Positions 27,025 through 36,400 of a stretch of 53,749 nucleotides of DNA are shown here, one piece after another. The DNA is taken from contig CAMWRY010000002.1 of NCBI GenBank assembly GCA_947176775.1, positions 1 through 53,749 of the forward strand, read 5' to 3'. Below the pieces are notes generated by a model. That model did not search any database. It saw only the letters and a list, made by a program, of their open reading frames with translations, and was not told where the DNA came from. The DNA comes from an uncultured Bacteroides sp. Lineage in GTDB: Bacteria; Bacteroidota; Bacteroidia; Bacteroidales; Bacteroidaceae. The number at the start of each line of letters is the position of its first letter. Positions within the stretch are counted from its first letter, which is position 1. Position numbers and translations under genes: made by a program.

Positions 27025-27065
27025 ATGAGGGTTATACCTTCACTCCTGAAAGGCATAACCCTCAT
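27025..27065. terminator. Bidirectional terminator between MBL-fold gene and HTCS-2
   Basis: The perfect 11-bp arms ATGAGGGTTAT and ATAACCCTCAT, with further ACCTT/AAGGC-like pairing inside, lie 25 bp from the HTCS-2 stop and between convergent genes. Confidence 0.7.
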
Positions 27066-27090
27066 ACAACAAGCCAAGTAGCCCGTCCTT

Positions 27091-30000
27091 CTATTTGCCG
27101 TATTCGCTCGGACTTACTCCGAACTGCTTCTTGAAGCTCTTCGAGAAGTGGGACAGCGTGCTGAATCCCGTCATGTCCGCAATTTCCGAGACGGTATGTT
27201 TCCCTTCCGTTATCAGTTCGGCGGCACGGTTCAGCTTGTAGGTCTTGAAGAAGGTGCTGGGGCTTTCGCCGGTCAGTCCTTTTACTTTATAGTAGAACTT
27301 GGTGCGTGATATTCTCAGCAGTTCGGTCATGCGGGCAATGTCCAGTTCGGGGTTGGAGAGCTTGCTCTCCATCAGGTGGTAGAGTTCGGTCATGAAGACA
27401 TTGTCTTGTGGGGAGAGGATGTTCTCTTCCATCTTGTCCGTCTGCGTGGCTTTTCCCAGCATGTTGCGCGCTTTCTCGCGGTTCTTGAGCAGCGACTTGA
27501 TGAGCGCCAGCAGGTAGGCAGGGTCGAAAGGCTTGGTCACGTAGGCGTCGGCTCCCGTGTCCAGTCCTTCCACCTGGTTTTCCACGGTGGCTTTGGCCGT
27601 AACCAGAATCACGGGCAGGTGGCAGAGCTGCAAGTCTTCCTTTATCTCCCGGCAGAACTGGTAACCGTCCTTGCCGGGCATCACCACGTCACTCAGAACC
27701 AGGTCGGGTGACTCCTCATGCAGCGCCTTCAGCGCATCGTCGGCATTGAAGCGGCAGATTACCTTGTAGTGGGCGGAGAGGAGGGTGCGCAGGTAGTGCG
27801 CCACTTCGGTGTCGTCGTCCACCACCAGCAGGGTGGGTTGCTTCTCGCCGGTGCCGGTCTTGTTCTCGGCAGGCTGCGAGGCGGCGGCCAGCGGGAAGGC
27901 TTCCGACTGGTTGCTCTGTTCCGTTGCCCGTTCGTCTTCGGCATACGCGGCGTCGTTCACGGGCAGGACGAAGGTGAACACGGCGCCGCTTCCCTCTTCG
28001 GGCTGGCTGGCTTTCAGTTGCCCGTGGTGCAGTACGGCCAGGCTGCGGGCGTAGTACAGGCCGATGCCCGTTCCCCAGTTGTAGGTACCTTCGGCTTGGT
28101 TGCCTATCTGGTAATAGCGTTCGAATATCTTCTCTATCTTGTCTTCGGGGATGCTCTGTCCCGTGTTGGCCACGGACACTTTGACGTACTGCGTGATGCG
28201 CCCGTCGGCGGACAGGCCGAAGAGCCGCGCGGCTTTCTCACGGTCTATTACGTCGAAGCCGACACTGATTTTACCGCCTTGGGGCGTGAACTTCAGGGCA
28301 TTGGACATCAGGTTGTTGAATATCTTTTCCACCTTGTCCTCGTCCAGCCACATCAGGAAGGTGTCTTCCAGTCCGTAGGTGTTCAGGTCGATGCCCTTGT
28401 CGTCGGCGTTCACCCGGAAGATGCCCACCTGGCGTTGCAGGCAGGCGATGAGGTCGGCGCGCTTCACTTGCAGGCGCAGGGTGTCGTTCTCCAGCTTGTT
28501 GAAGTCCATCATCTGGTTGACGAGCCTCAGCATGCGGTTCACGCTGCGCTGCACGATGTGCAGCAGGTTCTTGTCCGCACCCTCTATCCGCGGATTGGCG
28601 CAGAGCTGGTTCACGGGGCCGGAAATCATGGTGAGCGGCGTGCGGAACTCGTGCGAGACGTTGGCGAAGAAACTCATGTTCATCCGGTTCACCCGTTGCT
28701 CCTGCTCTTTCTCCAGGCGGGCGCGGCGGGCGGCCTCCTTCTCGGCGCGGACGCGGAGCAGGGCACGCAGGAAGAGAAGGGCGAGGGCGGTTGCCAACAA
28801 GAAGTAGATGCAGTAGGCCCACCACGTGCGCCAGGGAGCCGGATATACGCGGATGCGGATGGAGTTTTCGGCCTCCACGATGCTCCGGTCGTTGTTGGTG
28901 ATTTTCACGTGGAACACATACTCTCCGGCAGGCAGGTTGGCGTAGTAGGCCTCGTGGTTGTTGCGGGCGTCTACCCAGTAGTTGTCGAAGCCCTCCAGGT
29001 GGTATTGGTAGTGCACTCGTCCGTACTCGCTGTAGTTCAGGGCAGAGAAGGAGATGCTGAAACTGTTCTGGTCGTGCTCCAGGTGTATGTCGGGGCAGTA
29101 GGAGAGGTGCTTGCCGATGGTTTCTCCATGCAATTGCGGGCGTATCAGCTTGTTGTGTATCTTCAGGTCGCTGAACAGCAGCGGGATGTTGCGCTTTATG
29201 GGCACGTCGATGGGGTTGAAGAGCGTGAGCCCGTGCGTGCCGCCGAATGCCAGCGTGCCGTCGGGCAGACGGCACGAGGCGCGGTCGTAGAACTGGTTTC
29301 CGCCTATGCCGTCGGCGGTGTAATAGTTGGTGAAGCGTCCGGCTGTCCGGTCATATTTGCTCAGTCCGTATTGGGTGCTTATCCAGAGGTTGCCTTGCCG
29401 GTCTTCCTCGATGCCCGATATGTCGAGGCAGGAGGTGCCGGGCATGGGTGTCATCCGGCCCGTTTCGGGATGGTAGCACATCAGACCGTTGCTTACGGTG
29501 CCTATCCAGAGAATGCCGTATGTGTCTTTGTACAAGGCCGTGGGGACGAATACGGAGCGGCGGATGCAGGCTTTCCAGTCCTCCTCCGCGATGTCCACCG
29601 TGCCCGTTTCCAGGTTTTCGATGTCAATCTGCTTGATGGGTTGGTAGAAGCCCGTCACCATCAGCCGGCGGTTGTCCATCATCGCCACGCCGGGCACGAA
29701 GGTGAATCCTTCGAAGAGCTTCATCGCCTCGAATTCCTTCTTGCCGGGGCGCAGGGCATAGACGTTGACCGTGGCGGTGCCTATCCAGATGGTTCCGTCG
29801 GGCGACTGGGTGATGGACATGGGCAGGAAAATCCGGTGCCGTTCTTCTATCTTCAGTTGCCCGTCGGGCGTGTAGCGTGCCTTCAGCACTTCATTGTTGG
29901 TGATGGTCATCCATAGGTTGTTGTCGCTGTCCACCATCAGCTGGTTCGCGTAGATGGCTTTCTGTTTCTCTTGCTCGCAGAACGTTTCGGGGTCGATGTG

Positions 30001-31173
30001 CCTGATTTCGCTGCTCTTCGTGTCATATACGTAGATGCCGTCCATCAGGGTGGAAATCCACAGCTTGTGGTCCTTGCCGGCGCTTAGCGACACCACGGAC
30101 TTGTTGTTCAGCTCGGAGCGCAGGTAGTTGTCGTTGTTGAACCGCTCCTTGTAGTGGTAGCACACGGTGTACCCCTGGTCCACGGAGCCTATCCACAGGT
30201 TCTGCTGCGAGTCGGTGAACATCCGGCTGATTCGGAACCGGGGCATCTCGAAGGGGAATCCGTTCTCGTCCTGGCGGGTCACGCTGCCGGTGCCCGGGTT
30301 GTAGTAGAACATGCCGTGTCTGGCGGTGTTCAGCAGCAGGCCGTTGTTGCCGTAGGGGTGTATGTAGTCGATGTCGGCGTTGCACAGCGTGGTGTTTCGG
30401 GCGATGGGCTGCGGCAGCGGCTTGAAGCTGCGCGTGCGGGTGTCGAAGATGCTGAGGGTGTGGTTGCCGGTTATCCACAGCTCGTTGTTGTGCAGGTACG
30501 AGTAGTAGGGATAGCCGTTGAGGGCGACAGACTCTTTCAGCTGAAGGGTGGAGGGGTCGTAGCAGCGGAGCCCGGTGGAGGTCATTACCCAGAGGTTGTT
30601 GTCGGGGGCGATGTGGCACTGTGCGTAGAAGGCATTTCCGGGGCTGATTTCGGGCAGCACGCAGGTAATCTTTTCCTCCCGGGGGTGGTAGGCGTAGAGC
30701 TGGAAGCCGGTGTTGAAGAAGATGCGCCCGTTGCGGTCTTCCAGAATCTGCCTCACGTTCTTGTTGTCGGCCTCGATGGGGATGATGCGGAAATTGTCCT
30801 TGTCGGTGTATAGGCACACGCCGTTCACGGTGCCCACCCAGAAGCGGTTCTTCGAGTCGCGCAGCAGGTGGGTAATCTGGTTGTCGGGCAGTCCCAGCGA
30901 GTCGTCGGTGCAGAAGTACTGGTGGTAGTCGTGCACGTTGTTCTTGTTCAGCCCGCGGAACGTGCCTATCCATATATGGCCTTGCGTGTCTTCGGCTATG
31001 GTGGTGACTTTCTGGTTGGAGAGGTCGTTGGCTATGACGGGGCTTTCGATTTCGGCATTCCGGTTTTCGGGTAGGGGCTCTTTGGCATCGCATGCCGACA
31101 GGCAGACGGCATACAGAGTTCCGGCCAGCAGGCGGAACAGGGTGCGGAGGATTTTCCGGTTAGACAAGGTCAT
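27091..31173 (-). CDS. Hybrid two-component system regulator (HTCS-2)
   Basis: This paralogue of HTCS-1 has the same layout: lipoprotein-like signal (lipobox LSAC) from the ATG at 31173, propeller repeats (HIWIGTFRGLNKNN, NLWISTQYGLSKYD), a Y_Y_Y-type domain, a membrane span (WWAYCIYFLLATALALLFL), kinase SHEFRTP near residue 840 with GTGIGLY, a receiver domain from about 1115 (LVLSD) and an AraC-type HTH ending SEYGK. The track start at 31263 adds 30 residues that carry no clear signal; 31173 gives 1360 residues and a normal signal peptide. Key HTH segments (SRTKFYYKVKGLTG, SEIADMTGF) are identical to HTCS-1. The gene is much more GC-rich than HTCS-1, which explains the long antisense ORFs. 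It is divergent from the carboxylesterase gene. Confidence 0.94.
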   Translation of the reverse strand: MTLSNRKILRTLFRLLAGTLYAVCLSACDAKEPLPENRNAEIESPVIANDLSNQKVTTIAEDTQGHIWIGTFRGLNKNNVHDYHQYFCTDDSLGLPDNQITHLLRDSKNRFWVGTVNGVCLYTDKDNFRIIPIEADNKNVRQILEDRNGRIFFNTGFQLYAYHPREEKITCVLPEISPGNAFYAQCHIAPDNNLWVMTSTGLRCYDPSTLQLKESVALNGYPYYSYLHNNELWITGNHTLSIFDTRTRSFKPLPQPIARNTTLCNADIDYIHPYGNNGLLLNTARHGMFYYNPGTGSVTRQDENGFPFEMPRFRISRMFTDSQQNLWIGSVDQGYTVCYHYKERFNNDNYLRSELNNKSVVSLSAGKDHKLWISTLMDGIYVYDTKSSEIRHIDPETFCEQEKQKAIYANQLMVDSDNNLWMTITNNEVLKARYTPDGQLKIEERHRIFLPMSITQSPDGTIWIGTATVNVYALRPGKKEFEAMKLFEGFTFVPGVAMMDNRRLMVTGFYQPIKQIDIENLETGTVDIAEEDWKACIRRSVFVPTALYKDTYGILWIGTVSNGLMCYHPETGRMTPMPGTSCLDISGIEEDRQGNLWISTQYGLSKYDRTAGRFTNYYTADGIGGNQFYDRASCRLPDGTLAFGGTHGLTLFNPIDVPIKRNIPLLFSDLKIHNKLIRPQLHGETIGKHLSYCPDIHLEHDQNSFSISFSALNYSEYGRVHYQYHLEGFDNYWVDARNNHEAYYANLPAGEYVFHVKITNNDRSIVEAENSIRIRVYPAPWRTWWAYCIYFLLATALALLFLRALLRVRAEKEAARRARLEKEQEQRVNRMNMSFFANVSHEFRTPLTMISGPVNQLCANPRIEGADKNLLHIVQRSVNRMLRLVNQMMDFNKLENDTLRLQVKRADLIACLQRQVGIFRVNADDKGIDLNTYGLEDTFLMWLDEDKVEKIFNNLMSNALKFTPQGGKISVGFDVIDREKAARLFGLSADGRITQYVKVSVANTGQSIPEDKIEKIFERYYQIGNQAEGTYNWGTGIGLYYARSLAVLHHGQLKASQPEEGSGAVFTFVLPVNDAAYAEDERATEQSNQSEAFPLAAASQPAENKTGTGEKQPTLLVVDDDTEVAHYLRTLLSAHYKVICRFNADDALKALHEESPDLVLSDVVMPGKDGYQFCREIKEDLQLCHLPVILVTAKATVENQVEGLDTGADAYVTKPFDPAYLLALIKSLLKNREKARNMLGKATQTDKMEENILSPQDNVFMTELYHLMESKLSNPELDIARMTELLRISRTKFYYKVKGLTGESPSTFFKTYKLNRAAELITEGKHTVSEIADMTGFSTLSHFSKSFKKQFGVSPSEYGK

Positions 31174-31236
31174 ATTAAAAGGTTTTGAATGATGTGCGAA
31201 AATAAGGATAAAAAATTGAATATAAGTTGCTTTACA

Positions 31237-31272
31237 GCATGTTTTGAACAAAAGAACAAACATTTGAACGTA
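31237..31272 (+). promoter_or_regulatory. Putative HTCS operator, site 2 (TTGAAC direct repeat)
   Basis: GCATGTTTTGAACA (31237-31250) and ATTTGAACGTA (31262-31272) give TTGAAC at 31244 and 31264, again 20 bp apart. The first 14 bp and the last 10 bp of the block are identical to site 1. It sits 64-100 bp upstream of HTCS-2 and about 260 bp upstream of the carboxylesterase ATG, oriented as at sites 1 and 3. Confidence 0.6.
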
Positions 31273-31362
31273 TGGGCAAGCGCTTTTAAACTTCCGGGCA
31301 AATCCTTTTTACATGTCGGCCAGCCCTTCCGGCGCAATCGGCGTAATATTGCAACCGGAAAA

Positions 31363-31480
31363 AGTGAACGAGTTAACAAGGCTACAAGTGAACAAGGCTT
31401 TTCCTTGTAATCGCTTTAAAAAGCAAGATATAGGCCGAGGGCTGTTTATCCCTTCTTGTAGCCTTGTCAACTTGTTCACT
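31363..31480. repeat. 26-bp inverted repeat upstream of the type-B carboxylesterase
   Basis: The arms at 31363-31388 and 31455-31480 match at 24 of 26 positions; the identical inner part is ACAAGGCTACAAG and its complement. A smaller hairpin, ACAAGG-CTTTT-CCTTGT, lies just inside the left arm. The 66-bp interior contains no recognisable promoter. It could form a large leader hairpin or a site for a DNA-binding protein. Confidence 0.75.
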
Positions 31481-31529
31481 AAAAGCAAGTCAAAGACAAA
31501 TTATCAACTTAAAAAAACGGTATACAACC

Positions 31530-33191
31530 ATGAAAAAGCAACCTTTATCTATGCTTGCGTTGGCCTTCCTGCTGATTCTCTCCTCTTGCGGACAGACAGC
31601 GGGCGTGAAGACCGCCGACGCGCAACAAGCTCCGGGCGAAATCATCGCCTCTTCCGAGACAGCCATCACCGAAACAGAGTCGGGCAAAGTGGGAGGATTC
31701 CTGCAAGACGGTATCTATATATATAAAGGTATTCCCTACGCCAAGGCAGAGCGTTTCATGCCCCCTCAGCCTGCCGACAAATGGGAAGGCGTGCGCAGTA
31801 GCCGCATGTTCGGTCCCACCTGTCCGCAGGGGAAGCGTGCCGGCTGGGGTGCTGACGAGCATGCTTTCGCCTTCCACTGGGACGACGGCTATCCCGGCGA
31901 AGACTGCCTGCGGGTCAATATCTGGACTCCGGGCCTGAACGATGGCAAGAAGCGTCCTGTCATGGTGTGGCTACACGGCGGCGGCTATGCGGCAGGCAGC
32001 GGGCAGGAACTTCCCTCCTACGATGGTTTCAACCTTGCCAAGAAAGGTGATGCGGTGGTAGTCACGCTCAACCACCGTCTCAACGTCCTCGGCTTCCTCG
32101 ACCTTTCCGCCTACGGCGACAAATACGCCAAATCCGGCAATGCCGGCCTGCTCGACCTCGTGGCAGCACTTCAATGGGTAAACAAGAATATAGCCGCGTT
32201 TGGCGGCGACGCACAAAACGTAACGATTTTCGGACAGTCGGGCGGTGGCGGAAAGGTTTCCACATTGCTTGCCACTCCGTCTGCCAAAGGGCTCTACCAC
32301 AAGGCCATCGTTCAGAGCGGTTCCATGCTGCGCACGATGAATGCCAAGTACTCCCGTCGCATCGGTGCAGCCGTGATGGACGAGCTGGGACTGAAAGCCT
32401 CGCAGATAGACGAGTTGCAGAAGATGCCTTACGAACGGCTGCTTGCTGCCGGTGAGAAAGCCGTTGCCAAGGTGAAGGCCGAGGCCGAGAAAGAGGGCGG
32501 CATATCCACCTTCATCTTCGGATGGGCGCCCACCGTGGACGGAGACGTGCTGCCCGCACAGCCCTTCGACCCGCAGGCGCCTGCACAGAGCAAGGACGTG
32601 CCCGTAATGATAGGGACTACCTTGCACGAGTTCACCATGAGCACCTACGTGCCTGCTTTCCGCACCATTACGAAAGAGAAGGCAGTGGAACTTCTGAAGC
32701 AACGCTATGGCGACCGCACGGACGACTTCCTCGCCGCCTTCGAGAAAGCCTATCCCGGCTATCAGCCGAAAGACCTGGTGGACGTGGACTTCGTCTTCCG
32801 TCCCGGCGCCGTGGAGCAGGCACGGCTGAAAGCCGCCCAAGAAGGCGCTCCGGTCTATATGTACCTGTTTGCGTGGGAGTCGCCCGTGCTCGACGGCATG
32901 TTCCGCAGCACGCATTGCATGGAGATACCTTTCGCCTTCAACAACGTAGTGCGCCACGCCACGATGACCGGCGGCGGTGCCGAGGCGCAGGCGCTTGCTG
33001 ACAAGATGAGCGGTGCCTGGCTGAACTTCGCCCGCACCGGCAATCCCAATGCCGAAGGCCTGCCCCAATGGGAGCCTTATACGGCCGAAGGCGGCGCCAC
33101 GATGTTCTTCAACAACACGTGTGAGGTGAAGCACCACCACGATAAGGAGCTGCTGGAGGTGGTACGAGCGTTCCCGACACGCGGTTTCTGA
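31530..33191 (+). CDS. Type-B carboxylesterase lipoprotein
   Basis: The 553-residue product begins at the ATG at 31530 with signal peptide and lipobox (MKKQPLSMLALAFLLILSSC, Cys20); the track start at 31464 lies in the leader. The cholinesterase/para-nitrobenzyl-esterase fold is clear: GIPYAKAERF, EDCLRVNIWTP, the oxyanion loop WLHGGGYAAGSG and the nucleophile elbow FGQSGGGG with Ser237. A late histidine in FRSTHCMEIPF fits the catalytic position. It should cleave acyl or aryl esters at the cell envelope. It leads the plus-strand genes of the second utilization locus, 246 bp before SusC-2, and is divergent from HTCS-2, so it is probably the first gene the regulator controls. The natural ester is unknown. 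Confidence 0.9.
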   Translation: MKKQPLSMLALAFLLILSSCGQTAGVKTADAQQAPGEIIASSETAITETESGKVGGFLQDGIYIYKGIPYAKAERFMPPQPADKWEGVRSSRMFGPTCPQGKRAGWGADEHAFAFHWDDGYPGEDCLRVNIWTPGLNDGKKRPVMVWLHGGGYAAGSGQELPSYDGFNLAKKGDAVVVTLNHRLNVLGFLDLSAYGDKYAKSGNAGLLDLVAALQWVNKNIAAFGGDAQNVTIFGQSGGGGKVSTLLATPSAKGLYHKAIVQSGSMLRTMNAKYSRRIGAAVMDELGLKASQIDELQKMPYERLLAAGEKAVAKVKAEAEKEGGISTFIFGWAPTVDGDVLPAQPFDPQAPAQSKDVPVMIGTTLHEFTMSTYVPAFRTITKEKAVELLKQRYGDRTDDFLAAFEKAYPGYQPKDLVDVDFVFRPGAVEQARLKAAQEGAPVYMYLFAWESPVLDGMFRSTHCMEIPFAFNNVVRHATMTGGGAEAQALADKMSGAWLNFARTGNPNAEGLPQWEPYTAEGGATMFFNNTCEVKHHHDKELLEVVRAFPTRGF

Positions 33192-33247
33192 CGGGACGGA
33201 TGTACGTCCTTTCGGAAAGGTAATACGCTGCCAATGAAAAAGTTGCT

Positions 33248-33364
33248 TTGCCAATCTCAGGACGCTGCTTTGGCACAGCCTTGCCAACATATAGGCAAGG
33301 TCTTGCCTGCCTATTGGCAACGGCTTGCCAACCCGTTGGCAAGAGGCTGCCAGTGGGTTGGCAG
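33248..33364. repeat. 11-bp-period array of TTGCCAA/TTGGCAA motifs
   Basis: Motif starts at 33270, 33281, 33292, 33303, 33314, 33325, 33336, 33347 and 33358 are all exactly 11 bp apart; another, TTGCCAA at 33248, is in phase. TTGCC-type and GGCAA-type units mostly alternate, so neighbouring units form hairpins, the best being CTTGCCAAC-CC-GTTGGCAAG (33324-33343). The array lies in the 246-bp gap between the carboxylesterase and SusC-2, where no other element was recognised. Confidence 0.85.
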
Positions 33365-33437
33365 GAAGTGGTAGCAACGCCGCCATCCATATAAAAACAA
33401 CACTTGAATTATTAACATAAATCTAATTTAAACGAAA

Positions 33438-36400
33438 ATGAAACAAATCATGAAGCTGACAGAACGGAGGAGATTCGCCACACTGGCACTCTTCCTGTTA
33501 ATCTGCCTTCCTTTCACGCTGGCACAAGCCCAGACGATGAAAGTGACCGGCAAGGTGACCGACAACCTGAACGAACCGATGATTGGTGTAAGTATCGTAG
33601 AGAAAGGTACTACCAACGGTTGTATTACCGATATTGACGGTAATTATACATTGAATGTAAATCAGGGAGCGACAATTATTTTCTCTTACATCGGCTACAT
33701 AACCCAAGAGAAACAAGCCGTTGCCGGTGTGATGAACATTGTCTTGAAAGAAGACAGCGAGACGCTGGACGAAGTGGTGGTAGTAGGTTACGGTGTGCAG
33801 AAGAAAAGCTCCGTGACAGGAGCCATTTCGCAGGTGAAGGCCGAAGACATGCAAAACCGTACTATCAGTGATGCTTCACAAGCCTTGCAGGGTAAGACAG
33901 CCGGTGTGCAGTTGATTACGACTTCTGCCGCTCCGGGTTCCTCACCTACGGTACGTGTGCGCGGTTATTCGTCCAATGCGGCTTCCAGTCCGCTTTATGT
34001 GGTGGATGGCGTACGCATGAGCAGCATTGCCGGTATCGACCCTAATGATATTGCCAGTATGGAAGTGCTGAAAGATGCTGCTTCCGCTGCTATCTATGGT
34101 GCTGAGGCCGGTAACGGTGTTATCCTTATATCAACAAAGAAAGGTAAAGCCGGACAAGGAAAAATTACGTATGACTTCCAGCTTTCCACGCAATCCATTG
34201 CCCGTATGCCCAAGTTGCTTAATGCAGAAGAATACGTTGATTACATGTCGGAAAGCAAAGCTTTCGACCCCAATTTCATAAAAGCCAATTGGGATGGAAA
34301 GACCAACACGGACTGGCTGGATATTGCCTTTGAAAACTCATTGATGATGAAGCACAATTTGGCTTTTGCCGGAGGTGGCGAACAGGGTAATTATTATTTG
34401 TCGCTGACTTATCTGGACAATGACGGTATTGTAAAAGGGAAAGACGATGTTTACCAACGTATGACGGCTACCGTCAATGCCGAATACAACATAAAGCCTT
34501 GGTTGAAGGTAGGTACGACAAACCAGATTGAGAAGTATAATACTCGCGGTGTATCTACGCAGAATGCCTATGGCAGCTTCCTGCAATCCGTTCTGATGAT
34601 GGACCCCTTGACACCGGACACTTATGCACCGGACAAATTGCCTGCCCACATGCAGAACGCTTTGAATCAGGGCAGCACATTGTTGCAGGACGAAAACGGC
34701 AACTACTATGCCTCTTCTCGTTTCTATGAAGGTGAAAACTACCATCCTACAGTGATGCGTAAGAATACCATTGGCCGTAACAGCGGATTCAATGTCAATG
34801 GTTCTATTTATGCGGACTTCACGCCCATCAAGGGATTTACCTTTACTTCCCGTTTCGGCTACCGTCTGGGGGGCACTCGCTCTGCTACAACCAATTTGCC
34901 TTTCTATGGCAACTCAATACAGAAACGTGATTATGTAAACGTAAGTAGCCAGTCTTCTACAAGCATTTATTACCAATGGGAAAACTTTGCCAATTACGTA
35001 AAATCGTTCAATGGGCATACCATCAATGCCATGCTGGGTATGTCGTTCCAAGAATCCACTTACGACTATGTAAAAGGTTCTCTCGACCCGGATGGCGAGC
35101 ATGCCGTACTTCAGAACAATCCGTTGTTCTTTTATCTGAATTACGGTGCTGCTTCTGCAATCAAGGGTATCGGTGGTGAGAAGACCCGTTCGGCCAAGAT
35201 GTCTTACTTTGGCCGTGCAAGCTACGATTATATGGGGCGCTATATGGCTCAGTTCTCGCTGCGTGCTGATGCGGCAGATATGTCACAACTGCCAGTGACA
35301 AACCGTTGGGGATATTTCCCGGCAGTCTCTTTAGGTTGGACGGTTTCGGAAGAAAAGTTCTTTGAGCCGGTGAAACAGCACGTCAGCAGCTTGAAGCTGC
35401 GCGCCAGTTGGGGACAGAACGGTAGCCTTTCCGCATTGAGCGGTTATGCCTACAGTACGGATATGGCTTCCAGCGGTATCTATCCGCTGACCGGAGGCAA
35501 TGGTTTCACTACTGGTGTGAACCCCGCTTCATTGGGTAATGATGAGTTGAAATGGGAGACATCCGAACAGATTGATTTTGGTATGGATGCCCGTTTCCTG
35601 CGTGACCGCCTGACTTTCAGCGTAGATTATTATGAAAAGAAGACGAAAGATTTGTTGGTGCTGGATACGAAACCCTCTCTCAGTATTGGTGGAAAGACTT
35701 CTCCGATGAATGCCGGTAATGTAAGCAACAAAGGCTGGGAGTTTGAATTGGGCTGGCGCGATAACATCAAGGATTTCAGCTACAGCATCCGTGCCAACTT
35801 GGCCACATTGAAGAATGAAGTAACTTATCTGGATCCCTCACAGCCTCGTATTGAAGGAGCTTCATTCCATACTTACAAACTGAGCTACTTTGAAAAGGGC
35901 TATCCGGTGTACTATTTCCGTGGTTATCAGTTTAATGGTCTGGACGAAAAGGGCAATCCTACTTTCAAGGACCTTGATAACAGCGGCACTCTTAATGAAG
36001 GCGACTTGGCTTATATTGGTGATGCCATTCCCGATTTTACGTATGGTATTACCTTGACAGCTGCCTATAAAGGGCTTGACCTTACTATATTTGGTACGGG
36101 TTCACAAGGTAACGATATTTTCCATTGTTACTACCGTCCTGATTATAGTAAGAGTAACCGTTTGAAAGAAGTTTGGTATGATAATCATTGGTCTACAAAC
36201 AATCCGACCGGTACAGTACCTTTGGCTAATGCTAATAATATAGACCAGTACATCCAGTCCGATGCGATGGTTTACGATGCTTCTTTCTTCCGCATCAAGC
36301 AGATTCAGTTGGGCTATACCTTGCCGAAATCACTGCTGAAAAAGGTATTTATCAACAACATGCGCCTTTATTGTTCACTTGACGACTTCTTCGTTTTCAC

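Noticed and set aside
27718-29916. 732-residue ORF on the plus strand opposite HTCS-2
   Set aside because: It lies entirely antisense to a clear HTCS gene, has low-complexity Val/His/Gly-rich translation and no domain. High GC of HTCS-2 explains the lack of stops.
31971-33386. 471-residue minus-strand ORF opposite the carboxylesterase
   Set aside because: Shadow ORF; the plus strand shows lipobox, oxyanion loop and nucleophile elbow.
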